From CAZVXI01 sp964631295 (GTDB lineage: Bacteria > Planctomycetota > Phycisphaerae > Phycisphaerales > SM1A02), in NCBI GenBank assembly GCA_964631295.1, contig CAZVXI010000127.1, positions 1-9,306 of the forward strand: 9,306 nucleotides of DNA, written 5' to 3'. Of the stretch, positions 1 to 7,164 are shown piece after piece. The notes beneath the pieces were generated by a model. That model did no database searches. It was not told the origin of the DNA and saw only the letters and a program-made list of their open reading frames with translations. Each line of letters starts with the position of its first letter. The stretch's first letter is position 1. Both the position numbers and the translations under genes were made by a program.

Positions 1-2
1 AC

Positions 3-1883
3 GTGCGTGATGGCGTGCTCGCGTGGAACAAGGCGTACCGAAACATCGGCATTGATGGTGCCATCGAAGTGCGCTATCAGGACAAGGCCACCGGCGCGTT
101 TATGGATATCGACCCGGAAGACGTGCGGTACAACTTCATCCGCTGGCTGAACAATGACATCTCAACGGCCATCGGCCCGTCGCGTGCTCACCCGGAAACG
201 GGCGAGATTCTTGATGCTGATGTCGTCCTCACCGATGGCTGGATTCGTGCGTACTGGGGTTGGTATCACGAGCAGTCGCCTGAGATGGCCGTTGAAGGCA
301 TGAGCGCTGAGACACTTGAATGGCTCGAGGATTATCCGGAGTGGGATCCGCGACTGCTGCTGGCATCACCTGAGCAGAAGCAGCGCATGCTCGCGGCTCG
401 TGCAGAGCGCAATCGTCGACTCGCCAATGGCGAAGAAGTCGACCCCATCCCCGGCGACCCCGCGCTGATGTATCACAAGGCACTCGCAGATATGTCCAAG
501 TGGGTTGGTGGCGAGCACCGATTCTGCATGGCTGCCCATGGCAAGGCGTTCGACATGGCCTTCGGTTCCATGGCACTGCAGACGATGGATATGGCCGGCG
601 AACTCGACGGCGAGTTCGCCTCCGATGGCGACACGCTTGATGGCATCCCCGACTGGTTCATCAGCCAGATGCTTCACGAACTCGTCGCGCATGAAGTCGG
701 CCATACGCTCGGCTTGCGGCACAACTTCAAGGCATCAAGCATCTACAGCGTTGAGGAAGTCAACAGCGAAGAACATCGGGGCAACAAGACCATTGCCGGA
801 TCGGTGATGGATTACCTGCCGCCCAACTTCAACATGGAGTCGGGCGAGGTGCAGGGCGATTTCGCCATGATTGACATCGGCCCGTATGACATGTGGGCCA
901 TCGAGTACGGCTACACGCTGGGAGACCCCAAAGAGGTCGTCAAGCGCGTGGCAGACCCCGAGTTGGTCTACCTGACCGATGACGATGCCGGCGGGCCGGA
1001 CCCGCTCGCACGTCGATACGATTTCGGAAAGTGGCCTCTCAACTACGCCAACAATCAGATGCGCATCGTGCGGCAGCAGCGCGAGAATCTCCTCGATCGC
1101 TTCGTCAAGGACGGCGAAAGCTGGTCCAACGCCCGGCGTGGCTACCAGGTCGGCCTGTCCATGCACACTCGCATGGTGAGCATGATGGCCAACTGGGTCG
1201 GCGGTTCGAACATCAGCCGTGCGCGCAAGGGCGACCCGAATGCCGGCGCCCCTGTCACGCCTGTCGACTTCGATAAGCAGCGCCAAGCGCTCGAATGGGT
1301 CATCGACAACACGTTCAACGATGAAGCGTTCGGCCTGACGCCCGAGATGCTCGCGCACATGACTGTCGACAAATGGTCTGACAACAGCCCCGGCGATCGC
1401 GGCGAGCCTGTCTGGCAGGTGCATGATCGCATCTCTGCCGTGCAGTCGTCGGCGCTCACGATGATCATGAACCCGACGACACTCCGTCGTGTGCATGACA
1501 ACGAGTATCGCTCGGAGTCGCCGGACGCACTGACACTTCCGGAAGTGATGAGCGCAGTCTGCGACGAAATCTACGCGGAAATGGACACATCGCTCAACGG
1601 CGCGACGTTCACCAGCCGCGATCCGATGATCTCTTCGCTGCGTCGCAATCTGCAGTCGAACCTGACCGATCGTCTGATCGTGCTTGCACAGGACGATCGT
1701 CGTCTGCCGAGACCGATCCGCACGCTCGCGCTGCATCATCTGCGTGTGCTGAATACCAACCTCGGTGATCTGCTCGACAAGACTGAAGGCGGCCAGATTG
1801 ACGCCTACACGGTCGCGCATCTCGAGGACATGCATGATCGCGTAACCAAGGCGCTCGATGCGGTGTACGTCGCCAACAACTGA
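3..1883 (+). CDS. Zinc-dependent metalloprotease, DUF5117/DUF4953-type (5' truncated by window edge)
   Basis: This is the C-terminal part of a large metzincin-like zinc protease; the gene begins before the window, so the GTG at 3 is only the first in-frame codon seen and not a true start. Counting from it, residues 230-240 form the complete zinc site HExxHxxGxxH (H230, H234 and H240 as ligands, E231 as the catalytic base). Residues 267-271 (SVMDY) look like the Met-turn, with M269. The opening stretch (RDGVLAWNKAYRNIG) and the long helical C-terminal part fit the DUF5117-DUF4953 family as I remember it, whose members are usually 800-1000 residues with an N-terminal signal peptide; neither the signal nor DUF5118 is visible here. 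Expected role: exported or envelope peptidase of unknown substrate. The gene ends in TGA 34 bases before a strong terminator and so is probably the last gene of its transcript. The family call is firm; the substrate is unknown. Confidence 0.88.
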   Translation: MRDGVLAWNKAYRNIGIDGAIEVRYQDKATGAFMDIDPEDVRYNFIRWLNNDISTAIGPSRAHPETGEILDADVVLTDGWIRAYWGWYHEQSPEMAVEGMSAETLEWLEDYPEWDPRLLLASPEQKQRMLAARAERNRRLANGEEVDPIPGDPALMYHKALADMSKWVGGEHRFCMAAHGKAFDMAFGSMALQTMDMAGELDGEFASDGDTLDGIPDWFISQMLHELVAHEVGHTLGLRHNFKASSIYSVEEVNSEEHRGNKTIAGSVMDYLPPNFNMESGEVQGDFAMIDIGPYDMWAIEYGYTLGDPKEVVKRVADPELVYLTDDDAGGPDPLARRYDFGKWPLNYANNQMRIVRQQRENLLDRFVKDGESWSNARRGYQVGLSMHTRMVSMMANWVGGSNISRARKGDPNAGAPVTPVDFDKQRQALEWVIDNTFNDEAFGLTPEMLAHMTVDKWSDNSPGDRGEPVWQVHDRISAVQSSALTMIMNPTTLRRVHDNEYRSESPDALTLPEVMSAVCDEIYAEMDTSLNGATFTSRDPMISSLRRNLQSNLTDRLIVLAQDDRRLPRPIRTLALHHLRVLNTNLGDLLDKTEGGQIDAYTVAHLEDMHDRVTKALDAVYVANN

Positions 1884-1916
1884 TTGCATAACGCGAACAG
1901 CTTGAAGGACACCATC

Positions 1917-1946
1917 AGCCCGTGGTATTCGCCGCGGGCTTTTTTT
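1917..1946 (+). terminator. Intrinsic terminator after the metalloprotease gene
   Basis: A 9-bp stem pairs 1917-1925 with 1932-1940 (AGCCCGTGG with CCGCGGGCT, one G-T wobble) around a 6-base loop, followed directly by a run of seven T (1940-1946). This is a textbook rho-independent terminator. It separates the protease gene from the permease gene, which therefore needs its own promoter between about 1947 and its start. Confidence 0.9.
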
Positions 1947-2012
1947 CGCGCGCTCCCGCTGTGAAATGTGTCGACTGTTTGCCCGAGTTCGCAGCCTGCC
2001 TCGGCATGAGGG

Positions 2013-2018
2013 TATGAT
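2013..2018 (+). promoter_or_regulatory. Possible -10 element for the permease gene
   Basis: TATGAT matches the sigma-70 -10 consensus at 5 of 6 positions and lies in the short gap where a promoter is required after the 1917-1946 terminator. A weak -35 candidate (TTCGCA, 1988-1993) is 19 bases upstream. If this is real, transcription would start near 2025 and the true start codon would be ATG 2038, which contradicts the ribosome-site argument for 2017. Only one of the two readings can hold. Confidence 0.3.
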
Positions 2019-3159
2019 GCGACTTCGCAGAATCCTCATGACGAAACGGCAACGACAAGTACGCGATCGGATCGAGCAGCCGCCAGCGCCGACGTTGATC
2101 GCGCGGGGTGGCGTCGGCCGGATGGTGCTGGTCGGGGCGGCTTTTGTTGTGATTGTTGCTGGGATGAAGGCATCCGCCGCGATTCTTGTGCCGTTCCTGC
2201 TGGCAGTGTTCATCGCGGTTGTGACAGCTCCCATGGTGCTTTGGCTGAACCGCATCGGGCTGCCGTATGTTGTCGCGCTGATCGCCGTGATTCTCCTGCT
2301 GATTGCCGCTGCCATTGGCATGGTCACGGTTGTCGGGCAATCGCTTGCGCAGTTCATCAGCCGTGTGCCGGAGTACCAGCAGCAGTTGCAGTCGCAGCTT
2401 GCGCTGATTGATGAGCAGTTGAACGAATGGGGGATTGGCACGACTCACAGTTCTGTGCGCGAAGTCGCGAATCTGCAGACGCTGATGAGTTATCTTGCAT
2501 CCGGGGCAGTGATTGTGCGCGATCTGCTGGGCAACACAGCGCTGATCATCCTGGTGGCGATCTTCATCCTGCTCGAGCTGACAACGCTGCCGGAGCGTAT
2601 CAAATCCCTGCCACGCGGGCAGGAGCAGGCATGGGCGCAAGCGCACGTCGCGATTGACAAAGTCCGCCGGTACATGGCGGTAAAGACGCTCACCAGCGCA
2701 GCCACCGGCGCGATCGTGGCAGCGATGCTTGCGGCACTCGGTGTCAACCAGGCGATCACACTGGGCATCATTGCATTCATGCTCAACTTCGTTCCGAACA
2801 TCGGCTCGTTCATCGCCGCAATCCCCGCGCTGCTGCTTGCGTTCATCGAGTTCAGCGTCTGGCGGACAGTCTGGGTCGCGAGCGGTTACTTCGTCATCAA
2901 TGTGACGATCGGCAACTTCATCGAGCCGCGCATCATCGGGCGTCGGCTTGGCCTCTCGCCGACAGTTGTCATCGTTTCACTGATCTTCTGGGGCTGGGTG
3001 CTCGGGCCAGTCGGCATGCTGCTTTCCGTTCCGCTCACGATCGTGGTGCGGCTGATCCTCGAGGTGAGCGATGAAACACGCTGGCTGGCCACGCTGATGT
3101 CCGGTGCGATGGCGCCGCTGGAGGAACTGGCGACAGATGCACCTGAGCCAGCTGATTGA
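2017..3159 (+). CDS. AI-2E family transporter (PF01594 permease)
   Basis: Polytopic inner-membrane protein of the AI-2E exporter/permease family (YdiK, TqsA, PerM relatives). Members have been linked to autoinducer-2 export, sodium/proton antiport or sporulation channels, so the substrate cannot be assigned. From the chosen start (380 residues) there are hydrophobic segments near residues 36-50, 54-76, 84-107 and 164-189, a soluble stretch at about 108-163 rich in Gln, and a C-terminal block of further segments from 227 to 348. The family signatures FVPNIGSFIAAIPA (258-271) and N-x-x-EPRIIGRRLGLSP (around 300-315) are clear. Start choice is uncertain. ATG 1966 lies only 20 bases after the terminator with no ribosome site; ATG 2014/2017 follows GAGGG (2008-2012); ATG 2038 has no ribosome site but sits just behind a TATGAT element. 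I prefer 2017. trpS follows after 30 bases on the same strand. Confidence 0.88.
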   Translation: MRLRRILMTKRQRQVRDRIEQPPAPTLIARGGVGRMVLVGAAFVVIVAGMKASAAILVPFLLAVFIAVVTAPMVLWLNRIGLPYVVALIAVILLLIAAAIGMVTVVGQSLAQFISRVPEYQQQLQSQLALIDEQLNEWGIGTTHSSVREVANLQTLMSYLASGAVIVRDLLGNTALIILVAIFILLELTTLPERIKSLPRGQEQAWAQAHVAIDKVRRYMAVKTLTSAATGAIVAAMLAALGVNQAITLGIIAFMLNFVPNIGSFIAAIPALLLAFIEFSVWRTVWVASGYFVINVTIGNFIEPRIIGRRLGLSPTVVIVSLIFWGWVLGPVGMLLSVPLTIVVRLILEVSDETRWLATLMSGAMAPLEELATDAPEPAD

Positions 3160-3183
3160 TCGGCCTCAGCCGAGGGGGCGATC
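3158..3183 (+). other. Imperfect stem-loop between the permease gene and trpS
   Basis: GATCG (3158-3162) pairs with CGATC (3179-3183). After a G-G mismatch, CCTC (3164-3167) pairs with GGGG (3174-3177), including one wobble, leaving AGCCGA as loop. The structure starts within the permease stop codon (3157-3159) and buries the purine-rich GAGGGGG (3172-3178), the only ribosome-site candidate for ATG 3190. No T-run follows, so it is not a standard terminator. It could modulate trpS translation or be chance. Confidence 0.3.
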
Positions 3184-3189
3184 TGGTCG

Positions 3190-4320
3190 ATGATGGCTAC
3201 AGTAGGCCTCATGACATCGCCAACTTCCACATCGCCTGCACCCGCAATGACGACTCCGACACATGCACGGCCGCGCGTCCTCACCGGTGATACACCGACC
3301 GGGCAACTGCATCTCGGGCATTACGTTGGCTCGGTGAAACGGCGCGTCGAGCTGCAGGACTCGCACGAGTGCTACTTCCTGCTCGCGAACATGCATGCCT
3401 TCACGACGCGCGCGGACAAACCTGAGGAAATCCGGCGCGACACGCTCGAGATCGTTCGTGACCATCTTGCGATGGGGATTGATCCGAACAGGTCCGCGAT
3501 CTTCATCCAGACGGAAACGCCGGCCATCGCGGAGTTGACATATCTCTTCGCGATGCTGCTTCCGTTCAATCGTGTCATGCGCAATCCGACGCTGAAGGAT
3601 GAGATGGAAGTGAAGGGGCTCAAAGACAACTACAGTTTCGGCTTCCCGCTTTACGCGGTCGGGCAGACGGCCGACATCCTCGCGTTTCGTGCACATGAAG
3701 TGCCGGTCGGGGAGGATCAGGTGCCGCACCTTGAACTCACGCGTGAGGTCGCCCGGCGGTTCAACCAGATGTATTGCGGCGTGGACGAACATGCCGACGA
3801 TGCAGACCATGAAAAGCTCGGAGGCGTGTTCCCCGTGCCTCGAGCTGATGTGGGCACCGTCGGCCGGCTTGTCGGCACGGATGGCGTGAACAAGATGAGC
3901 AAGTCGCTCAACAACGCGATCTTCATCACCGACACACCCAAGCAGGTAAAAAAGAAGCTCGGCAAACTCTACACGGGCCGGCAGGATCCGAACGATCCGG
4001 GCGACATCACCAACGCGTTGTTCGAGTACGTGCGCACGTTCATCGCTGATGCGGATCGCGTGCAGGAACTCGAACGCGCGTATTCACAGGGTGATAACAT
4101 CGGTGACGGGCACATCAAGGTCGAAGTCGCCGAGGCGGTTTCCGAACTACTCGCGCCGATGCAGGAACGCCGGGCACCGTATGAAGGCGACGATGACACG
4201 ATCATCGACATCCTGCGTGAAGGGACGAAGAAGGCCAACGCCGCCACCGAAGAAACACTGGCGATGGCCAAGGAAGCGACGAAGCTCAACTTCTTCGATC
4301 GCGAGTTGATTCTGAAGTAG
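3190..4320 (+). CDS. trpS: Tryptophanyl-tRNA synthetase
   Basis: Cytosolic class I aminoacyl-tRNA synthetase that charges tRNA-Trp with tryptophan using ATP. The two class I signatures are present: TPTGQLHLGHYVGS (35-48), containing the HIGH variant HLGH at 41-44, and KMSKS at 235-239. The TrpS-typical PVGEDQ is at 172-177, followed by HLELTREVARRFN. Length is 376 residues against about 330-350 for common bacterial enzymes; the surplus is a Pro/Thr/Ser-rich N-terminus before the Rossmann fold begins near residue 28. The start is therefore uncertain: ATG 3190 has GAGGGGG 11 bases upstream, while ATG 3211 and ATG 3247 would give 369 and 357 residues and still keep every motif. It is probably co-transcribed with the permease gene, from which it is separated by 30 bases. 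It converges on flgH with only two bases between stop codons. The enzyme call is secure. Confidence 0.96.
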   Translation: MMATVGLMTSPTSTSPAPAMTTPTHARPRVLTGDTPTGQLHLGHYVGSVKRRVELQDSHECYFLLANMHAFTTRADKPEEIRRDTLEIVRDHLAMGIDPNRSAIFIQTETPAIAELTYLFAMLLPFNRVMRNPTLKDEMEVKGLKDNYSFGFPLYAVGQTADILAFRAHEVPVGEDQVPHLELTREVARRFNQMYCGVDEHADDADHEKLGGVFPVPRADVGTVGRLVGTDGVNKMSKSLNNAIFITDTPKQVKKKLGKLYTGRQDPNDPGDITNALFEYVRTFIADADRVQELERAYSQGDNIGDGHIKVEVAEAVSELLAPMQERRAPYEGDDDTIIDILREGTKKANAATEETLAMAKEATKLNFFDRELILK

Positions 4321-4328
4321 CTTCAGAA
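4310..4328. repeat. Perfect inverted repeat spanning the trpS and flgH stop codons
   Basis: TTCTGAAG (4310-4317) and CTTCAGAA (4321-4328) are perfect inverted 8-base arms. The 3-base loop TAG (4318-4320) is the trpS stop codon, and the flgH TGA (4323-4325, - strand) lies in one arm. Either transcript would form the same 8-bp hairpin at its end. There is no T-run on either side, so it is not a classical terminator, but no other terminator is visible between the two converging genes. Confidence 0.6.
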
Positions 4329-5147
4329 CGCGAACAGCGCATCAAGCACCTTCGCGATGATGCCTTTCTCGGCACTCTTCTTCAGTTCGCCCGTGTGCAT
4401 CTTCTCGATCTTCAGATCGTGAATCTGGTTGGACAGCACCGTGTTGGCTGGGGTGATATCTGTCGGCCGACAGATGCCTGTCACCTTCATCACGGATTGC
4501 TCCTGATCTGTCTTGATGCTCGTGCGCGCTTCCAGAATCAGGTTGCCGTTGGGCAGAATGTCGATGACCTCTGCCGTCAGCCGTGCTGTCAGATCATCTT
4601 TGCGCTCATATTCACCATCGCCCTCGAACTGTTTATCCATGCTGACGGCGACACGCGGCAGGTTGTCGGTCCGGCCGGCAAACGCCTGCAGTTGCAGCAG
4701 ATCCTGGAGTTGCAAGTGCGGCCAGGCGTCGACGCCCCCGTCAATCTCATACTGCTTCTCCGTTGACAGTTCCTGCGTGCTCTTGGCCTTGCTTGTCTCG
4801 AATACGACAATCTGAACGAGATCATGCTTGTTGAACGCGCGCGGCTTCTCGGGCGCAATCGAGAACATGCTCACTGCGCGCAGTGCATGCGGATCATCGG
4901 ATTCGATAACATCGCGCTCCATCTGCTCGCCGAATGCCTGAGCCATCAGTGACGGACCATGCCCCTGATGTGATGATGCGCGCGCAGTCGTCTGATCTGG
5001 GCGAATACTGTCCGGCTGCGAACGCGCATCTTGCAAGGCGACTGCGAACGCCGGTGCGCTGAGAATCAGAGCTGATGCAACCGCACATGAAGTAGGCCGA
5101 TGATAAATAGACATCTTGCTGCTCGCTGTTTTGGGTGATTTGGTCAT
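4323..5147 (-). CDS. flgH: Flagellar L-ring protein FlgH
   Basis: FlgH forms the L ring, the outer-membrane bushing of the flagellar basal body. The protein has 274 residues (E. coli about 232). The FlgH core begins near residue 93. The recognisable blocks are FEGDGEYERKDDLTARLTAE (174-193), the beta segment DILPNGNLILEA (197-208), and GICRPTDITPANTV (224-237), which matches the family's G-x-V-x-P-x-x-I-x-x-x-N-T-V motif. Residues 18-35 look like a signal peptide with cleavage after AFA. Unusually, there is no lipobox cysteine: the only cysteines are C21, before or within the hydrophobic core, and C226. Classical FlgH is a lipoprotein, so anchoring may differ here. Residues 36-92 are low-complexity and polar. 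The start ATG overlaps the flgA stop as ATGA, which supports it despite a poor ribosome site; ATG at 5114 (residue 12) would also give a good signal peptide. Last gene of the operon. Confidence 0.92.
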   Translation of the reverse strand: MTKSPKTASSKMSIYHRPTSCAVASALILSAPAFAVALQDARSQPDSIRPDQTTARASSHQGHGPSLMAQAFGEQMERDVIESDDPHALRAVSMFSIAPEKPRAFNKHDLVQIVVFETSKAKSTQELSTEKQYEIDGGVDAWPHLQLQDLLQLQAFAGRTDNLPRVAVSMDKQFEGDGEYERKDDLTARLTAEVIDILPNGNLILEARTSIKTDQEQSVMKVTGICRPTDITPANTVLSNQIHDLKIEKMHTGELKKSAEKGIIAKVLDALFAF

Positions 5148-6241
5148 GGTCGTTTCGCGAGATCGACGATTGCCTGGCGCGGCCCGGCGACGCGCGCAGT
5201 AAATGTTTCGCGCTCGCCGATCTTGCGGAAGTTGATCGTCTGGTTCGCCGCGCCGTCTTCGCGCGCCTCGGCCTGCATGGCAATGACGACGCCGCCCACA
5301 AGGCAGCGCACATCAACGAGGTCGCCACGCTGAATGACGATCTGCGGTTCAAGGTGCTGGCTGCGAATCACATCGCCCGGCCGCAACGTGCGCGTCGCGG
5401 TCTGCCCGACAGCGCTCGTTCTGTCAGCCATCAGTCTGGCCTCTGCGGGTGGCAGCCACAGACGCCGGATGTCGAGATCGCTGGAGGCGAGGTTCTCGTG
5501 ACGCTCGACCTTGCGCGTGACTGTGATCGCCTCGACCATCACCAGCGGTTTGATGACAATTTCATATTGAGCGACGACATCACCCGAGCGCCAGCCGCGA
5601 ATGTGTACCGGTACGGATGTACTCTGCGCGTGCGCCTGCAGCTCTACTTCATACTGCATATCGCGCGTGGAGTGGTCCAGAATGTCGCGATCACCCCCGT
5701 CAAAGGTCAGGCGAATCGCATCTGCAGGGCGTTTGAGTTGACGCATGAACAACCGGGCGATCTGGCCGCGGACAGTTGGTTCGTTGATGATCGATGATGC
5801 AGCGATTTGTTTATTATCGACAGTCGTTGAGGCCTGCGATGCACCCGTGGCATCAATTGCTACACCCTGCATTGCCATCATCGGTGCGCCGCTTTCGCCA
5901 CGCTTCGCGCGGACAATGACGCGGCCACCATTGATGTTGATCCGTCCCCAGTGGGCGCCTGCAGAGCTGAGAACGGATCGCACATGATCGATCGTGAACT
6001 CCACGACATGCTGATCTGCGGGTACCTCGCCGATCACCGTCCCGGCGAGTTGTCCGGCTTGCTCTCCATCAAGCAGCGCAATGTCGCTGAGACGCACGAT
6101 TCGGCCGTCGTCGGTAAGCCGGACCGAAGCGCGAAGGTTGATCGTATCTGCCAGTACCGGCTGCGCGAGAACTGCCAGAGCAAGCATGACTCCGATCGCA
6201 ACTGCTCGCGTGTGTGTCTTTCTGGTGCTTTTCATTGACAT
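5144..6241 (-). CDS. flgA: Flagellar P-ring assembly chaperone FlgA
   Basis: FlgA is a periplasmic chaperone for assembly of the FlgI P ring. From ATG 6241 the protein has 365 residues, longer than E. coli FlgA (219) but in the range of longer family members. A signal peptide is visible at about residues 1-32 (basic Lys/Arg segment, then a VAIGVMLALAVLA core, cleavage after PVLA). The C-terminal half holds the FlgA/SAF fold: ITVTRKVERHENLASSDLDI, then the VGQTATRTLRPGDVI block, IQRGDLVDVRCLVGGVVI, and a final V-x-G-PRQAIVDL strand. Start choice: ATG 6280 is possible, but AAAGGA (minus-strand sequence at 6246-6251) is 4 bases from ATG 6241 and 10 bases from ATG 6235, and the signal peptide fits these starts better. 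The TGA stop overlaps the flgH ATG, so the two are probably translationally coupled. It lies 78 bases after flgG. Confidence 0.9.
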   Translation of the reverse strand: MSMKSTRKTHTRAVAIGVMLALAVLAQPVLADTINLRASVRLTDDGRIVRLSDIALLDGEQAGQLAGTVIGEVPADQHVVEFTIDHVRSVLSSAGAHWGRININGGRVIVRAKRGESGAPMMAMQGVAIDATGASQASTTVDNKQIAASSIINEPTVRGQIARLFMRQLKRPADAIRLTFDGGDRDILDHSTRDMQYEVELQAHAQSTSVPVHIRGWRSGDVVAQYEIVIKPLVMVEAITVTRKVERHENLASSDLDIRRLWLPPAEARLMADRTSAVGQTATRTLRPGDVIRSQHLEPQIVIQRGDLVDVRCLVGGVVIAMQAEAREDGAANQTINFRKIGERETFTARVAGPRQAIVDLAKRP

Positions 6242-6296
6242 CCTGTCCTTTCCCGTCCTGCGCTCCGGCAGGGATTGCATCGCATATCTGCGCCGA

Positions 6297-6313
6297 TGAC
6301 GCAGGTGGCGTCA
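6297..6313 (-). other. Small hairpin in the flgG-flgA gap
   Basis: TGACGC (6297-6302) and GCGTCA (6308-6313) form a perfect 6-bp stem with a 5-base loop, starting 7 bases after the flgG stop. No T-run follows. It may be a weak processing or stability element in the polycistronic mRNA, or chance. The 78-base gap in which it lies is the longest within this operon. Confidence 0.3.
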
Positions 6314-6319
6314 GGTCAT

Positions 6320-7132
6320 TTAGAGCCGTCGGAGATTCCCGATGGTTTGCAGTGCTTCATCAGCAGCCTGGATCGTCTGGCTGTTCATCTCGAACGCGCG
6401 CTGCGTGCGGATGAGATCGACGAGTTCACGCACTGGGTCAACATTCGACCCTTCGATGGCGCTCTGCTGGATGCCGCCACGCCCGCCGACCTGCGGCTCG
6501 CCAAGATCTCCCGGCCCGGATGCCGCACTCGGTGCGTAGAGGTTCTCACCAAGCGGCCGGAGCCCTGTTGGATTGACAAACCGCGCGAGTTCGATCTGCC
6601 CGAGATTTTCCGGGTCAGCCTGACCGTTGATGGTGGCTTCCACGATGCCATCGGTACTGACGGAGATGCCGGTCGCTTCATCGGGGACGACGATTGGCGG
6701 AATGAGCCGCCGACCGGAGCTGTTGGCAAGGACGATTTCGCGATCAACATTGAGCGTGAAGTTGCCTGCCCGCGTGTAGGCGACGCCGCCTTCGCTCAGG
6801 TCATCTTCAACTTCAACTGCAAAGAACCCGTCACCCTGGATGGCCAGATCGAGTTCGCGGCCGGTGTTGCGCAATGACCCTTGCGAGAAGTCGAACTGTG
6901 TGCCGCTGATGCGTGTGCCGAGGCCCACATAGAGGCCCATCGGCCGCTGATCGCCGTTGGCATTCTCCACACCGGGCTGGGCCTTCTCCATGTAAAGAAG
7001 ATCCTGAAAGTTGGTCCGGCTGGTCTTGAATCCATCGGTGTTCACATTCGCGAGGTTATTCGCGATGACATCGAGTGCGCTGCTCAGCGCGCTCAGGCCG
7101 GTGGATGCAGAGTTGAGTGCGACGACTGCCAT
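6320..7132 (-). CDS. flgG: Flagellar distal rod protein FlgG
   Basis: FlgG polymerises into the distal rod of the flagellar axle and is exported by the flagellar type III system, which fits the lack of a signal peptide. Length is 270 residues against about 260 for E. coli. The N-terminal rod/hook signature is at residues 21-36 (DVIANNLANVNTDGFK). It is followed by DLLY, the SQGSLRNTGRELDLAIQGDGFF block (about 84-105), the IVVPDEATGISVSTDG segment typical of FlgG, and GENLYAPS. The C-terminal helix (last 40 residues, V-x-ELVDLIRTQRAFEMNSQTI) is the conserved axial-protein coiled-coil half. AAGGAG (minus-strand sequence at 7140-7145) lies 7 bases before the ATG, a strong ribosome site. It is preceded by flgF at a distance of 32 bases and followed by flgA. 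Confidence 0.95.
   Translation of the reverse strand: MAVVALNSASTGLSALSSALDVIANNLANVNTDGFKTSRTNFQDLLYMEKAQPGVENANGDQRPMGLYVGLGTRISGTQFDFSQGSLRNTGRELDLAIQGDGFFAVEVEDDLSEGGVAYTRAGNFTLNVDREIVLANSSGRRLIPPIVVPDEATGISVSTDGIVEATINGQADPENLGQIELARFVNPTGLRPLGENLYAPSAASGPGDLGEPQVGGRGGIQQSAIEGSNVDPVRELVDLIRTQRAFEMNSQTIQAADEALQTIGNLRRL
7036..7057 (-). repeat. 22-base direct repeat shared with flgF (copy in flgG)
   Basis: Bases 7036-7057 in flgG are identical to 7854-7875 in flgF. Both encode NLANVNT of the conserved rod-protein motif and stand in the same codon register. This reflects paralogy under strong constraint at the protein level, possibly helped by gene conversion. Confidence 0.7.
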
Positions 7133-7164
7133 CGCGATGCTCCTTGAAGCGGTGATGGAGTGAA

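Noticed and set aside
1392..1399. GCGATCGC as a highly iterated palindrome (HIP1-like)
   Set aside because: I noticed it only once; GATC and CGATCG strings elsewhere are explained by Asp-Arg and Ile-Ala codon pairs.
735..2441. A 568-codon open frame on the - strand opposite the protease and permease genes
   Set aside because: It lies antisense to two clear genes, runs straight through the terminator, is rich in Arg/His/Ile from the codon bias of the opposite strand, and has no recognisable domain. It is a high-GC shadow.
1915..2646. A 243-codon open frame on the - strand across the protease-permease gap
   Set aside because: Gln/His/Arg-rich composition and full overlap with the permease gene and terminator; no motif or ribosome site.
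3198..3203. TACAGT as a -10 box for a leaderless trpS transcript starting at ATG 3211
   Set aside because: No -35 hexamer at proper spacing, and the -10 match is only partial. Read-through from the permease gene is simpler.
5135..5797. A 220-codon + strand frame opposite flgA
   Set aside because: Antisense to a well-supported gene with signal peptide and SAF domain; no family resemblance.
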